A stretch of DNA of 64,000 nucleotides from Nageia nagi (Eukaryota; Pinophyta): assembly GCA_050084985.1 (NCBI GenBank), contig JBITNC010000002.1:10664001-10728000 (forward strand). Direction: 5' to 3'. Shown here piece after piece: positions 49,201-63,200 of this stretch; within the stretch, counting starts at the first letter, position 1; every line of letters starts with the position of its first letter. The notes beneath the pieces are model-generated. The model worked only from the letters and a program-made list of their open reading frames with translations. It had not been told where the DNA came from and searched no databases. Both the position numbers and the translations under genes were made by a program.

Positions 49201-50149
49201 AGAAGTCTTCAAATTTCTTGGGATTCTATTTTCCTTTTAAGGTTCTCCTCCTTAGCTTTGGTAATATATCATTTCCAAAGTGGAGAAAAGGCTTGAATAT
49301 TGGATAATAAAAAAACTCTCATTGGTGGGTAAATTTTAAATTTGCTCCAAAGTGCTTCAATCTACCTGTATTATGTTACAACAAGTTGGAAAATCTTTTC
49401 TATGATCTTGTTTGGTCTTCCACTTTAGATAAAAAAAGGCTTTCATAGTGTAGCTTGGACTACTTGTTGTCTCCCACATTCTATTGGAGGCATGGGAATG
49501 GTTGATTGTAAAAAAACAAGGTTTATCCCTTTGTGCTAAGTGGATTCTGAGAGCTTCAAAAGGAACGAAAGCCTAGAAAGTCCTTATCAAACATTTTATT
49601 TCTTTAAGTCTTTCACTCAATTATAAATTTTGGAAAGGAATGGATTTTCCTTCTTTGGTGCTTGCTCTAGTTTTTATCAAAATTCTTAGTTCCTTTGTGA
49701 TTAGAATCATTTGGAAAGCTTGGTAACAACTTAGCCCATGGATTACTTGGAAAGGTGCTCGAATCCATAATGGGTTTTCGTTCAACACACTCAACATGTG
49801 GTTATCTTTTGTTATTCAAGTCCATCAAATGCCATTGGCTAAGATTCCTTAGATTTATGCTCAAAATTTCTTTCAGACAAGAAGTAGCCAATATTGCAAA
49901 CTTTTACTCCTAACAAACAAAAGATTGGATCCCCTAGGATTGTTTCAAATGCATGTTCTGCTTGGACAATGTAGATAAAAGTACTTATGATGTTGTGATT
50001 GATAATGTTCCATTCTCTATTTGATGTAAAATTAGAGCTCAAAGTCAAAAGCAATGGTGAAAGGACTAGTCTTGGCATGGAAATATTCCCTTATGCCATT
50101 ACAAAGCCCAACATGATTATAATTGTCTTACACTTGCTTTTTCCATAGT

Positions 50150-50440
50150 TACCATGCTCAATGTAAAGTGGGATTTAATATCCACTAACTCTTGCTGGAA
50201 AGTCAAATTCCAAGCAACCTGGGCTCCTTATTTGAAACTAAAGAAGCAATTTTTTGTTTGGAGTATTATGTATCAAGGACTTCCCCTTGGTTCTCAACTA
50301 AAGCATCTAGGCATCCCAAACCTGTCTTGCCCTTTCTATCAAAAACCAGATTCTTACCTTCATCTTTTTTGATCTTGTAAATGTTCTATGCTTACTTGGG
50401 AATGGGTGATATCCTTCTTTACTCCTTATGTCTTTTTGCC
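50150..50440 (+). pseudogene. L1 LINE zf-RVT region relic
   Basis: W-K-V-K-F-Q-A-T-W-A-P-Y-L-K, then Q-F-F-V-W-S-I-M-Y-Q-G-L and L-S-C-P-F-Y-Q-K-P-D-S-Y-L-H-L-F, matching the C-terminal zinc-binding region of plant L1 RTs. One Cys of the knuckle is replaced by Tyr. Confidence 0.75.
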
Positions 50441-51403
50441 TATTACATGACATCATGCTTTACTAGGAGATCCAATCACCTTCTCCCTTCACTTATTGGA
50501 AGTTTGGCAGATTTTTAGTGTCAACCTTCTTTCTTTTTTATTTGGAAAGCTAGAAATAAAATTATTTTTCAGCATAAAGAACCCTCTGTAACTTTTTCTC
50601 TACCTGATCAATTGGAAATATTTTATGATGTACGGTTACAGATCTATGATCAAGCCAAAAAGATTAAGATGGATGTGAAGCATTTAATTGAAATGATGGA
50701 ATACTAAGGGAATGCAAATTACATGGTTAATTATGTGCCTTTAGATAATTTCCATGTTGATCATCCTTGGGTAATGCATGCCTGATTCCGATCCTGCCAG
50801 TGATCATACTCATCATGACGATAAATGTCATATAATCGATTACAATAACACTCTCCATTGACATGTTACCAATTTAATGGTCATGGCACTAGTTCATCCA
50901 AGCCCTTTAATGTGCATGGTGCGAGCTCCTCCTACCCTCCTATTACTCTACTACTATGCCCTAATCAGGGATGGGACACTCAAGATATTAATGAGGAGTA
51001 TATGGTGGGTTGGGATCATTCCATCCACTAAACTCTGACACGATAGCAAGCCACGATGCATCTGACCCAGCTTTGTCCAATGAATGGAGGTTCAATGACG
51101 AGTGAGATATATAGACCATCTTGAAGAACACCTGACAGCATATGGTGGAGGCAAAGGGACCTATCCAGAAGGATGTTTAGGCATTTATGTTTTCAATGCA
51201 TATTTTATTTTATTAAACAATCATTAATGATTAGTTATGGTGCTTTTTGTTGTGCTAGCACTTAACATATGTAATGCATTTTGTATCCCCTTCCTATAAT
51301 TAAAGGAAGTAGGAATGAACACAAGTGTATTCTTTACTACCTACTCCTTTTTATTGTTAAAGCTTTTATTTAATATAAAGTACCTCTTTCATTAAAAAAA
51401 AAA

Positions 51404-51729
51404 CAATTAAATATTAAAAAACAATTGTGAATTAATTTCGGACATCGGACAATTAAATCCTTCACCCCCGCGTTGTCTGGACGTAATAATAAATTTGGCT
51501 ATATTATATTACTTTTTTAATAGGAGTAGTAGAGTGTTATCCTATTGGCGGAAATTAACCTAGACAGTCGCCACTCGCCCATTGAATACAAAATGCCAAC
51601 AGTACGACAGAGCCCCACTCTCAACTGACATTTTTATCACGCCAGCCTGGCATTGCTGCCACCCCTCTGCCTTAACAATCCCACCCCACATCATCATTCG
51701 CACAAGGATTTGTGCACCTGGTTCCCAAG
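51404..51729 (+). promoter_or_regulatory. RALF upstream region
   Basis: About 330 bp between the LINE poly(A) and the putative first splice donor. A TATA-like TATATTATATT lies at 51500-51510. The sequence from 51540 on is less AT-rich than the flanking repeats. A transcript start between about 51530 and 51700 is plausible but not shown. Confidence 0.4.
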
Positions 51730-51817
51730 GTATGAACGATGAAGTTTCCCTGCTTTAATGGAGGGTTTCAGCTCTTTATCTCTAACTGTTTATTTCATTC
51801 TTTCTTTGTTTTTACAG
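51730..51817 (+). other. probable 5'-UTR intron of the RALF gene
   Basis: CAAG|GTATGA at 51726-51735 as donor; a long pyrimidine tract ending TTTGTTTTTACAG at 51817 as acceptor; 88 bp. Removing it also removes the upstream ATG at 51739. Inference from splice-site patterns only. Confidence 0.55.
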
Positions 51818-51840
51818 AGAGATCTATCAGATCAAGAAGG

Positions 51841-52215
51841 ATGAAGCAGGCGGTGCTTGTTTTTGCGGCTCTGTGTATGATTTTGGCTGCGGATGCGCAG
51901 TTTACTTCCTCGGAATGGATTTCGGACCTCGGTTCTTTTGATCTCGGGATCGAATCCCGCAAGCAGCAAATCTGCGACGAAAGCTTGGGCCAATGCGGGA
52001 GTTTTGACGAGGAGGAGGGAGACGGACACGGGAGGCTTCTGAGGCATGTGAGATACTACATCAGCTACGGGGCTTTGGCTGCGAACAGAGTGCCGTGTCC
52101 TCCGAGGTCTGGAAGGTCCTACTATACGCCTAACTGTTACAGAGCGAGCGGACCTGTTAGACCTTATTACAGAGGATGCACTGCCGTCACTCGCTGTTAT
52201 CGTGACACTAGCTAG
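51841..52215 (+). CDS. RALF peptide precursor, RALF34-like
   Basis: A 124-aa preproprotein for a rapid alkalinization factor, a secreted Cys-rich peptide perceived by CrRLK1L receptor kinases at the cell surface. Residues 1-19 are a signal peptide with an A-D-A cleavage site, 20-63 an acidic propeptide. The mature part contains Y-I-S-Y-G-A-L (73-79), needed for receptor binding in known RALFs, and four cysteines at 86, 99, 113 and 119 in the RALF spacing, for two disulfides. N-R-V-P-C-P-P-R-S-G-R-S-Y-Y (83-95... region) resembles the RALF34 branch. The usual R-R-x-L subtilase site reads G-R-L-L (64-67). Length is normal. I chose ATG 51841, not the in-frame 51739, because only it starts a signal peptide and the extension contains a splice acceptor. 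The only intact host gene seen. Confidence 0.93.
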   Translation: MKQAVLVFAALCMILAADAQFTSSEWISDLGSFDLGIESRKQQICDESLGQCGSFDEEEGDGHGRLLRHVRYYISYGALAANRVPCPPRSGRSYYTPNCYRASGPVRPYYRGCTAVTRCYRDTS

Positions 52216-55200
52216 TCTAGGCTAGGATATTCAGCAGCGTTTGTTATCAGTAGCTACATCCTTCTTAATGTTTTTGTTAACAATTTAGCTGTACTTCTGG
52301 ACATTCTGAGCATTTGCTGAAATCTGAAAAGTACGCATTTTTAACTAGTATTGATCGAAATGATAAAAGAAAATTGTTGAGAAATTTTACAGGGCTGATA
52401 ATCTTGATAATCTCTATTGATCACAGTTGTTGCATTCAACAAAGATTTAAGTTTTTAGTGTTGGAATCATGAGAGTTTCATGTAGGGGGTGTGTAGATGA
52501 TAAATGCGCAGTTATGGAATAAGATGCATTACAGGCGAAGACAGTACAAGTTGTCAAAAGTTTAAAGGAAGAAATGGCATACGTATTAGGGTTTTAGCTG
52601 GCCATTATTGGCCTTCAGAGGTACGCTTCTCGAAAGGGAATATTCTGTTGTCTTTGTTTATGGTAGGGTACGGAGACATCTGTTTTTTGTTTGCGCACTT
52701 TATGTTTGAAATAGTTCAATTGAAAACATTTAATAGTTGTCTGAATTTATGTCTCCTAGCCTCAAATTATACTTCTAATTTATTTAACAAATTCGCTCAT
52801 CTGTCCTTTCAATTTAAGATGTGTGTAGGGGTCACGGACTTACGGTCAGGTCTATTCATTACTTAATTAATTCTTATTTCAAGACTTCTTAAATGTAAAA
52901 CTTCGGGCAGTACATATTTAAGGTTTCTGTTATCATGTTTAATTAAATTTATAGTGGTTTTTTAATTGTTTTTTTCAATCTCATTTATAATTATGTTCAC
53001 TTGATAGATAGGATTTCATATATTAGTTGAGAGTTTTAACTACTATTTATGTATAATCTCTTTTAATATGTTTACATATTAAATTTATAAATTATTTAAT
53101 TTTTAATTTGTATTTGTACATAATTATTTTTTAATCTTAATCAATAGATTTTTAAATATAAAAGAATAATATATTTATTTTAACTATTAATGTTAATAAT
53201 ATCATTCTATTTTATTCTTTTTTTTTATATATTTGATGATAATTGCATTCAAATTTTGATTTATCTTTTCATTTTATGTTGGAGGATTAATTAAGGTTAT
53301 TATTGGTTTAGGGTTTATTAATATTTAAGTGTTTATTAATACTATAATATAAAATTTAATTTCTATTGATTAGATTAGCTATGAATTAATGTATTCGTAA
53401 GTAATTAACCTTTAAGATTATGTTATGGTTATGTTACTTAATAGTATCTAAGTCATGAATTTGTAAGTCATATTTATTTAAACATCATTCTTTAACATTT
53501 ATAAAGTTCAAGCATCATCAAGGTTTTTTTTTGAGAATTTCAATATGAAGATATTATGTAGGGTTTAATCACCTAATTTAAATTATTGTGCATTTTTAAA
53601 ATTTTGCTTTTTTTGTTGCAAGGAGTTGAAAAAAAGGACATTTTGGATGTTATTTAATTATTCTTTTTTTTTTTTATGAATAAGATATATTAGTGAAGGA
53701 TGTATTTTTAGAAGATTTTTACAAAGCTGGTTTTTAGATTCAAATACAACATGAAAAATTAACTAAGGTGGTTGTTACACATTTTTTTTATTATACCATG
53801 TTGAACTTCAAATTTGTTTTGGAAGATTAAAAAGGAAACATGGCAAAGAGGTGGCAATGATATGGTGATGATATTGTAGTGCCACTTTGTGTCTAAGTTC
53901 TCTTTAAGCATCATTTATGGAATTTATTGCCAACTTTAAAAAGTCATAAATTTTGATTCATGTGGAAGTTTGAGTTGATTTTATGTATATTTTTGAGTTA
54001 CATATATTGGTACAATCTATTTCTTCATATCAGGTCATGTTATTTTCAAAATTTAATAAATTTGTATTATTAACATGGATATATATAAAATGTAAGTATA
54101 TATTTGAATTTACTTTAATGAGAAAAGTCTTTCAAATGGAAGGAGGAAATAAATTTGATGTTCATATACTATAAATTTTTTGTTCAAAAAGGTTATAAAA
54201 GAACATTGAGATTGCATTGGCATCTATAGCTCCTAATATTAAACATGAGTTTTCAATAAGGTATAGGAATATACTCAATCTAGATAAGATAATTATATTA
54301 ATGTTCATGGGTGACCAAATAAGGTTAAAGGGATTTATAAGTATAATCACAGAAGTGGAAAATAACTAGGGAAAAAGACCTTAGAAAAGAATGTTGATAG
54401 GTAAGCAAACAAACAAAGGGGGCAAGGAGATGTAGGGAAAAAGGCTTTGAATCTTAACCTTAAGATCACAATACCAATAGAGGAGGGTCATTATATGAGA
54501 AGTTTCAACCCAATTAGATCAAAAAATAGGGTCAATAACAAACTTGTATTAGGGAGAAAGTTGCCAACAAATTTTTTTTCAAGTATTTTCATTTCATATA
54601 AGCTGTAGGTATTTGATATTTATTACAAGAAAGCAAAGGAAGTTTAATTTCTTAGTTTGAATAATTTTTGACATAGCAAAGGTGATTTTAAATTCCATAA
54701 AGTTTTGACAATCATTAGAAAAGTTATAAGAATTATCAACCCAAGGGAGTTAGAATATCCCACTCTTAAATTAGAATTTCAAAAAAGAGAAAATGGACCT
54801 AATCTCAACATTATTCAAGAGTCCATTGGGAAAAGCTTGGATACCCATATCATCGAGAATGGGGTTGCCAACGGTCTTGTAGCACCAAGACAAGGCTATG
54901 CATAATCTTGATTTAGAAGGGTTTTAGATTAAAAACAAATTTAGAGTTTGTCTTAAAACTTCATATGGTCATTTTGGTGATTTTTGTTAAAATGAGGATT
55001 TTTCAAGTTAGAAGTAGTTCATTTTTTTATTAGCAATTTTTTAAAAATTAAGAAAAAAATAGACATAATTATAGAATACTCTTAGACCAATTAAGGAGTG
55101 AAAAAATATATATTAAATGGATGAAAATTTGAGATATGTAAGAAATAGTTCAAAAATCGAACCTATTTGAAAGGAAAATTTGGGAGTTTTCCATAATTTG

Positions 55201-56229
55201 TAAGCCTTCTACTACCTATTGCTTTCCAATAACTCATTTTTCTATTAAGTTTCTAGAATAGGAAGTAAAAGCATAGAATTATAAAATTCAATCGAGAAGT
55301 CATCCATTCAAGTTTCCAAATACAACTTTTTGGAGACTCAAAATCGAAAAAGGTAAAAATAAGGTATATAACATTTTTCTTCCAAAAAATATTTAATTTT
55401 TGATGGAAAATATCATTTCATAGTATATCATGATGAGTTTGATCAATATCAATGTTTTTATATTATTTTAAAAATTTTACCTTTCTTTGATCTTTAGGGC
55501 ATTAGAAGATCGATCATGGCAACCCCACAATGAAATCATATCATTAATAATATTCTTGAGTATTTTATGCTTGCTAGGAGTTGAGATGAATTTTATATAT
55601 CAATTATCGCCACATACTCACTTAGGGCATGATCACTTCCCATTTTTATATTTAAGGCAACATATGACCCTCCATGCACTTCACACCATGGTGAGTGGTA
55701 AGACCATCTTACATACTTTGGGTAGATACTCTCACCTATTTGATCATGTTTTAGATTCATGCTTACTATGGTGATTCATGATAGTTATCTTTTCATGGTC
55801 ATGGCTTATAATATATATTTCCTTTAATTCATCAAAGTTCATCATATTATTCATGCTTGTCATAGTTCTTCATGATATGCTATAATTATATTTTTTCATG
55901 TATATTACTTGGTTCCTTACGTGTCTCATTTTTCTTTTGATGATATTCACTAATAAGAGGGTGCTTGATTGCTATCGAGCTTATCTAAAGTCCATCATGA
56001 CACCTAGGATAGGCATAAACATTTGAATCCCCTTATAGGATCCTTTATCTTTCTCTCTTTTTGTAGGTTTATTTTTGCTTCAAATCCCTTGGCTTACACA
56101 AGGTTCACAAGCAATCTAAAGTAAAAAGAGGAATGAAAAAGATCAAAAGTATGAAAAAGTCCAAATTCATGGTATTCATCAAGTTTATCAGTCTTTTAGG
56201 GAAGTATCATTCTAAGCGGTAATAATTGT
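52216..56229. other. RALF 3' flank and AT-rich intergenic sequence
   Basis: The RALF 3' UTR must lie at the start. No second gene recognised. The 120-codon frame at 52504-52866 has no domain or signal peptide pattern. At 54390-54900 short plus-strand patches look protein-like (I-P-I-E-E-G-H-Y-M-R-S-F and L-D-T-H-I-I-E-N-G-V) but belong to no family I know. At 55950-56045 a motif resembling part of an LTR is shared with 60030-60095. Confidence 0.5.
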
Positions 56230-57799
56230 AATAATAATTGATATTAATATTTACGGATGATTAGAAAAGGTAAATAGGATTGTATAAAGGTACACATAAG
56301 AAGAGGAATGGAATGTCTAGTGTAGCTCCTATGTGTAAGAGTGAAGTAAGCAAAAAGGAGAGTCAAAGTACAATAGTATTGAATGAGGTAGAAAGCCTTT
56401 ATATCACAATCAAGGGGCTCCATAAATATTTGGGGTTGGGAAGAAGCTCCTAATGTTACTACAAGAGGAATTAACCCTAGTGGGTCTAGCGATAATATGT
56501 CGATAAGTGATCCTTCTAGAATATTCAGTATTCATATGATGCTTTCAATTCATATCTTCTTATTGTTGAAAATAGGATGTGATAAATCTAAAACTTGATG
56601 TATTGTGAAACCTATCAATGATCAATTTTTTTCCAAGGTGGGTGGCTTCTTTGATATAGAGTGCAACATACTTTTGGTTTTCATAGTTCATCCACGATTT
56701 TAATGTATGTGCACCTTTGGATAAGTAATGAAATCAAACTCAAATTTCGTCATAGATGGGACAAATAAATATGAAATGCTCTTCAATCTCTGGTTCTATA
56801 TTGCACAATTTACAAATGCATTGGTCTTTAGGGATATGATGGTTAGTCTAGATACAAAGTTGGTGTAAGCAAACCCTTATTTAGCAAAGGATAAAACAAA
56901 GACCATGAGATATGTGTAGCTTGATTAAATCATGGAAGGAAATAACATTGTTCTTTAGTTTCATGTAAAATTGGAAATAATACAATATCTTCGGTCATAG
57001 TGGTTTTTATAGTTCAATTCATGTTGTTTAGATAAGCTTAGTAAATTTCATTCTTGATCCTTTTATTGATATCTCTAGTAGAAATATTAGAGTTCTTATT
57101 TGGGAGCCAAGAAAGAAGTAGCTACTCAATATTTAGGCTTATGGATCACAAAAGAGAGGTTTCTTATGAGTACCAACACTAATGAATACCTTTACTTGCA
57201 AGTTGCATTGAGGATTTGAGTGCTAAGAGATGGTATCTCTTTGAGTTAGGCTCCCTTGAAGTTATATGTTGGATCCTATATAAAAGCCCAATAACATAGA
57301 ATATTGCAAGAGCCAATATAGGGTATGTATCAAATTCAACTAAGATAATAGAATGAGGGATATTTCTTTGGGCTCAAATGGATCTTGAGAGCATATTGAC
57401 CAAAATCCTCTCGATGCATGCTCAACCAAAGTATCCAAAGCTAGACCCCCAAAATTCACATCCATAAAGCAAGGTTATGGAGACAAGAGAATTAAAAGAG
57501 TCTAATTTTTGTCATGATATCATATAACTAGAGTTGAAAACATTATCTCTCAAATATAATAACTGAAGCATAACCTTTATTAATATGTTTTCAGATGTTA
57601 TGAGCAACCTGAAAGTAGGAACCATGAAGAGCACCCCTAGATAGGTGTAAGAAGTGATTGCCTCAATAGGTTGCCCTTAGAAAGTTAAGTTAGTTTTGAA
57701 AGCAATTGCTCTTAATATATTTAAGGACTTCACCTTTATTTTTTAAAGGTTAACTTCAAGACCATGAGTATCACAAAAGGTACTCAAGGTGTCAATCTA

Positions 57800-58300
57800 A
57801 TATTGAAACCCAACTATTGTATGAAATAGTAAGATGACATCATCTGCAAAGAGAAAAATTAAGATAATGCAATCATGTAGAAAATGTCCCACACCTAAGC
57901 CCAAGGTGTTTGAGATCAAATGTTCAAGTTCTCAAGTCTCTGGAATAAAGGATGGTATCAAAGGCTTTACGAAAATCAATAAAGCAATAATAAGCCTTTC
58001 ATTTTGTTGGCTCAAGCTTCTTCAATAATGGCCCATAAAATGATAATATGATAAGTAGTGTGATAGTTTCTCTAAAAGTTAGCTTGACCAAGTGCATAAA
58101 CATTATATGTTTCAACAAAGCTGGATATGAATTCATCAAGATATCTAGCAAAGAACTTTGCTAGGGTGTGGTTGACAATAATTACTTTGTAGTTGTTAGG
58201 GTTAAGGGTGTCACCAACTTTGTAAATGGGATGGATTATATTGGATGTTCCAAAGGGGGAAACCCTTGAGAAGATATGTAGTTAAATATTTTAACAATAT
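57800..58300 (-). pseudogene. RTE-like LINE reverse transcriptase relic
   Basis: N-P-N-N-Y-K-V-I-I-V-N and A-L-G-Q-A-N-F (usually G-Q-A-G-F) lie at about 58100-58220, and the palm motif F-A-D-D at about 57837-57848. Between them the usual F-x-D-F-x-K-A-F-D block is partly legible near 57960-57990. Stops and frame shifts throughout. Confidence 0.75.
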
Positions 58301-58352
58301 GGGTAGCTAAGGTTGCATGATTGTGTTTGAGAAATTTAGTACTTCGATTTTT

Positions 58353-58735
58353 TTAATTAGCAACTTTACTAGTTTTGAGTTTGCATATAGCACACATAAC
58401 CATTTTATTAGTGAAGAAATGGCAAGAATGAGGCCAAGGGATGGGATAATGAAGGTTTGGTTTAGGATGTTGTAGAGGGTATATGCATAAGTGGACTAAA
58501 AGTGTGGGTCGATGATAGAGTATTGGGGGGACTTTGGGAAGAAGAGGTGCCAAAAGCTCTTAACATTCATCTTCAACATATTGATGATTTTTAATCTTTT
58601 CACAACAACATATTTTCTCTTCTTGTTTCTAAGGAGGTTATGGTAAGTTTTATGAGCCTCCCTAGGCATAAAGGGGTTGTGTTGCATAATAAAGTGGGTG
58701 AGTTTATGGAGTGTTTTACATTTATGATCAACCAT
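58353..58735 (-). pseudogene. RTE-like LINE linker between endonuclease and RT
   Basis: Two overlapping open pieces (58496-58735 and 58353-58553) that continue the ORF2 reading with a frame change between them. Basic, no catalytic motif, as expected for the linker. Confidence 0.5.
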
Positions 58736-58896
58736 GAGTTTTGAGGATAATGGCCATGGTGAGGGTGAGGAGATGGACTGTGGATGGTGTGAGGGAAGGC
58801 TTTAATGGAAGCTAACCCAAGGGATTTATAGAAAAGATCTGCATGAAAGGTGGGGTTTTGTATTTGGTGGAGGTTATTGAGATGTTTGTTTAGGCT

Positions 58897-59230
58897 TTAT
58901 GTGTAGATATGATTATGATTATAGTCGAAGCACATGCAAGGGATAACAAGACAAAGAGAAAGGGTGTGGGTTGTGGGATGTGTGGTAAGTGAAAGGGCAA
59001 GGATGAGATAAGGATGATAAGACAATAATGGAGCATCAAAGATACAAAAATCAAAGATAGAAAGGGTAAAGGGGAGATTAGCTAGAACATAACGAACTAC
59101 ATTAGTGCCACCAACAAAAGGCAAACAAGTAAAATGGTTGGATTAAGGGAATTGAGTAACCTCATTTAAGATGATCAACTCATGCACTTCACCCAAATTA
59201 AGCAAGTGTTTTCTATAGGATGTGATTATT
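58897..59230 (-). pseudogene. RTE-like LINE endonuclease, C-terminal relic
   Basis: Open piece 58897-59124 with G-G-T-N-V-V-R-Y-V-L-A-N, matching the G-x-S-x-I-D-Y-V-L block of AP-type endonucleases, and S-Y-H-P-Y-L where S-D-H is expected, so a catalytic Asp is replaced by Tyr. Upstream residues (V-H-E-L-I-I-L-N) to 59230 fit the same domain. Confidence 0.65.
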
Positions 59231-59388
59231 TTTCCATCATTTGACTATCATGTTAGGCCTAAATCATTGAGATTGATCTCTCCCAATCAAAGAGGATTTG
59301 AAGATGTATCATCTAATCTATTTTCTTTCTTTACTTTTGGTAATGTTCTAGGTTATTGCAAAATATCTTCAAAGCATGTATATTGTAG

Positions 59389-60240
59389 ACACCTAATTTT
59401 AATTTTTAATTTATTCAAGATTACAATTTAGGTGTCTAAATTGAATTAATTTAATAAAAAGAATTTCAATAAAGTTTATAATAATTTCTAAGGAAAGTCA
59501 ACTAGTAGAAATTTATTTTGTTTGTTTTGTAAAGTATAACATATGATTCAAAAGGGATTTCAAAGGATTAATTCTCCTATAGACCAAGTATTCTTTTTTA
59601 CAAGGCTTAAGATATATTTATTTTATCACACTTTTAAAAATTTGAAAATAACTTTTCTGAAGCTAAAACATCGATAAAATCATTATTGATGTTCAATGTT
59701 AATTAAAGATTAAGCAAAATGATTAATTTTAAACATAATTAAATAAATCAAATTGAATGGCAAGGATGTTGAATTCATTAGACAACCCCTACAATTCATT
59801 ATAAGATAAAATTACTTCAAAATACATTCATTTAAGGTCTTGTTTCAAGTAGTAAGGTTTCCAACAACCTTTTCTTGCAAGATATCAACATTTTAAGAGT
59901 TGTCCAGGTTGCTTGATTCGATCCTTAAGCCTTTTAGATCATTTGTTTCTCTAGAATAAGTGATTAATGCATGCATGTTTTGAGTTTATCTTTCATTTCA
60001 ATTTGTATTTTGGTTTATAATAAATTAAGAGGAGCTTGACCACTATCGAAATTGATCCTAACTCTTGCAAACTTTAGGATAAGCTTCAATCCCCTCAAAA
60101 CCATTAAATTTTTAGGTTACACTTAGGGAAGAATTTGTGATTTCAATTCAAAGGGTTAGTAGGTCATCAAATAGGTGCACATGTATCATTTTTTCCTTTT
60201 CAATTTTATATCCATATCAAACCTACAATTATGGTATTTT
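59389..60240 (+). repeat. possible LTR remnant
   Basis: Begins TGTAGACACCTAA, with a perfect 11-bp inverted partner TTAGGTGTCTA 24 bp later (59391-59436). Farther in, 60030-60095 (GGAGCTTGACCACTATCGAA ... AGGATAAGCTTCAATCCCC) resembles 55955-56035. The TG start and the shared block suggest an LTR, but I cannot define the other end or a partner. Confidence 0.3.
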
Positions 60241-63200
60241 CATTGCTTGATGGAAATTGTTGTATTGTTCACTTAGTCATATATCATTAGTCTTATTTAT
60301 ATTGTTCATTTTGTAGATAAATGAGATAATTTATTATTATTATTATTGAAAATCATTTTATTTTTCTATGGTATCAATAATATATTTTTATAATTTATGA
60401 ATTTTAATAATTTTTTAGTAAGATATATTCCTTTTGATTCTTTGTGAGTCTTTTCTTATTAGTTCACATGTACTTGCATTTTGTAATAGGATACATGGTG
60501 CTCTTAGGTTATTAGGGTTGCTTATGCAACTATTGCATATACTTGGTGTTTCCCTTATAAATGAAGTATATTCAATGACCATTCATGGGATCTCTAAATT
60601 GCTAGCTTTATCAAATAATTCATTACTGCAAAAATAATCATTTATAAAATGCCACAACTTGCCTATGAAGGATAGAAAAGTCTTGAATACATTGGTGTTG
60701 TCAAGGTATATTGTATGATGTGTTTTCCTTGCTATCCCATGATAAACTTTCTATTAAAATATCTTCCAATTACAAATGTGACTTGGAATCTACCTTAACA
60801 TTCTCTACCTTACCATTTATCATGATGATGGCCTTCACCTTATCTATTTTCTTATTTTGTCTACCAATATAGAAACCTTAATCACAAGGGTTTCAATAGG
60901 GTATGTGGGCTTGGATTTAATCAAGCTCTTTTTTTGTTTATTATATCATGGATAGTTTGTACTAGCCATGCTTCTTGTGTTGACCTAAGCTTCCCCTTAC
61001 TATGAACACTTGCTTGGAAATTGTAACTTAATTATTTCCTTATAAGTGAATGGATTATGTGCTTCATCTCTAGCCAATTATGTCTCTTATGGAGAGCATG
61101 TCAAGCAGATGGAGCTCTTTAGTTTAAAATTTGTCTAAATCCTTACCAAGTTCAATCATTCATCACCATGTAGTTACCTTTGCAAAAGAAGGTTTCAAGA
61201 GCCTTTCCCATTCTTTAAACATGGTTGTGATCATGACTCAAATTGTATGATGATAACACCAAATATTTAATATCTCACATGAGAAAATAAAGATTATGAT
61301 CAAATTATATTGTTGAATTCCTATTCCAAACAAGAATTCGTATTTATAAATACTAGAGGTTATATCATAAAAAGGTTATCATTACTAGATGAAAACATCT
61401 ACATATATCTAACATAAGATTAACTATTACCTTTATAATGTCATAGTGAGTGGCAATACATCACTTGTTGGCAACATGGCTTAAGTGAGAGCTTGAGATC
61501 TTACACATATTTTTTAGTAGAGCTTGAAATACTCTATGTCTTGATTAATTTATATTATGATATATACATAAAAGATAAATATTTTACTTAAATTTTGAAA
61601 TCTTGACAAGGTATTCTATTAAATGCTTTCTACTTGAAAAGTTGATGGCAAATTTAAAAAATTATATAAGGATTTGAAGCATCTTTTAAAAGGTCTTGTC
61701 TTAATTAAAAATTGATGTATGGACTTTTGGCGTTTATTTTTCAAGTTGGTCTTTGAGATAAAGATTTTATTGAGAAAGTATCTTTAGTTGAAAAGTTTCC
61801 CCCCATTTTTTTTATCTTTTAAATTATGCACAACATACTTTGCATGTCACTTTTCTATTAACATTTTTTTATTTTTAAAATCTTATTCTCAAATGGTACC
61901 TTATTATCTCATGAGTCTATTTCATGGATTAAACTTTAAAATTTCAAATGATCCAATCATTATTTTTTTAGTAAAAATCATATCATCCATAGTGGAATAT
62001 GATTTAGATATTTTCAAAGTGATCTTATTGTATTATAGGTAGATAAGAAATCGATAGTTGTATTGTAGAATCAAAATGTATTTGGGAATTCATCTTGACC
62101 TATTGTTAGATTGCAAAAACCTTCAATTCGTGAGGGGTTATTTTGAGCTGGGTTTTACTAAGACATAATCTAAATAATTGTTATTGTTAAAATTACTCAA
62201 GCTATTGATATAGAATTTCATTAAAAGCATGTTAACCTTGCAAGCTTAGGCATTTTTTTTCAATGTTGGATGATCATATTCTCTTTTTATGTCATCCTTA
62301 GCATCTCCCATGCTCTTACTATGATTCCTTAAATTAGGGAATTTGAAGGACCATGTTAAATTTTATATTAAGATTGCTATATGATTCAAATAATTTGGTA
62401 TTTTTATATTTTAGGACTAAAGTTCATGTATTCAATGATAAACATGAGCTAATTAATCATGTTATAATTAATGTCAATATTATATTCAAATGATTGCATA
62501 AGTAGAACGTATTTGAGATGAGTTTCTAGATTATTCTTTTTCTAGGTACTATCACAACATTACAACAAATGCATTGATAATTCTTGAGGCAACAATAGCA
62601 CATGATATGAATAATTTGATATACTCAAGTATATGTGCAATATACTATAATGCAAATTATAGAGAAAACTCCAATGGCTTACATCTTATCTTGAATGAGG
62701 CTTGCACTTTCTCTATTGCATCATTGTAGAGCTCTATTTGCAATGATGTGACTTGACTTTGCAGGATAAACTTTTCCAAATCTTATATGGCTAATTTTGA
62801 TTCTTTTTAAATAAGATATTTGTTAAGGAATTATGTTCAAGTTTTGGTTTGAATTCTTAATCATGCTAGGGGATAGAATAACTTATAAGGGAAAGTTACT
62901 TGGGTCACTAAAAGTTCTTTTTATTTATTTGTGACAAATCCATGAATGGGCAAAGTGAATACAATTTATTTGTAGATGTTGTTTTTCATCTTATCGAAGC
63001 CTTGAGGTAATATACTCATAAAGCCAAATATTTGTACTTAAGGAACTTTTTTTTAATTGAACAAACATACTTGAAGCCTAATTTTCCTTTCTAATTAATG
63101 TGCCAAATCATCTTGTAGTATGATTAGAACAACTCTTCCAACAAAGAATGCAAAGAGAGCATTAGATTCATTATGCATGCCTACAATTGCTCCTTAGCAT

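Larger units (their letters stand above)
47986..51403 (+). mobile_element. L1-type LINE, 3' part with poly(A)
   Basis: Continuation of the LINE from 35751: linker, RT, zf-RVT C-terminal region, 3' UTR and a 10-A run at 51394-51403 after TAATATAAAGTACC. All reading frames are broken. Its 3' end is 326 bp from the putative RALF 5'-UTR intron and 437 bp from the RALF start codon. Confidence 0.85.
56230..59230 (-). mobile_element. RTE-like LINE relic, near full-length ORF2
   Basis: Minus-strand non-LTR element: endonuclease end (58900-59230), linker, RT (57800-58300), post-RT region and a C-terminal zinc-knuckle-like motif near 56800. It ends near a hairpin (56292-56336) homologous to the one beside the LINE fragment at 20.6-20.9 kb. 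The low-coordinate end has TAATAATTG-type simple sequence instead of a poly(A), as in RTE-like elements. Heavy decay. Confidence 0.75.
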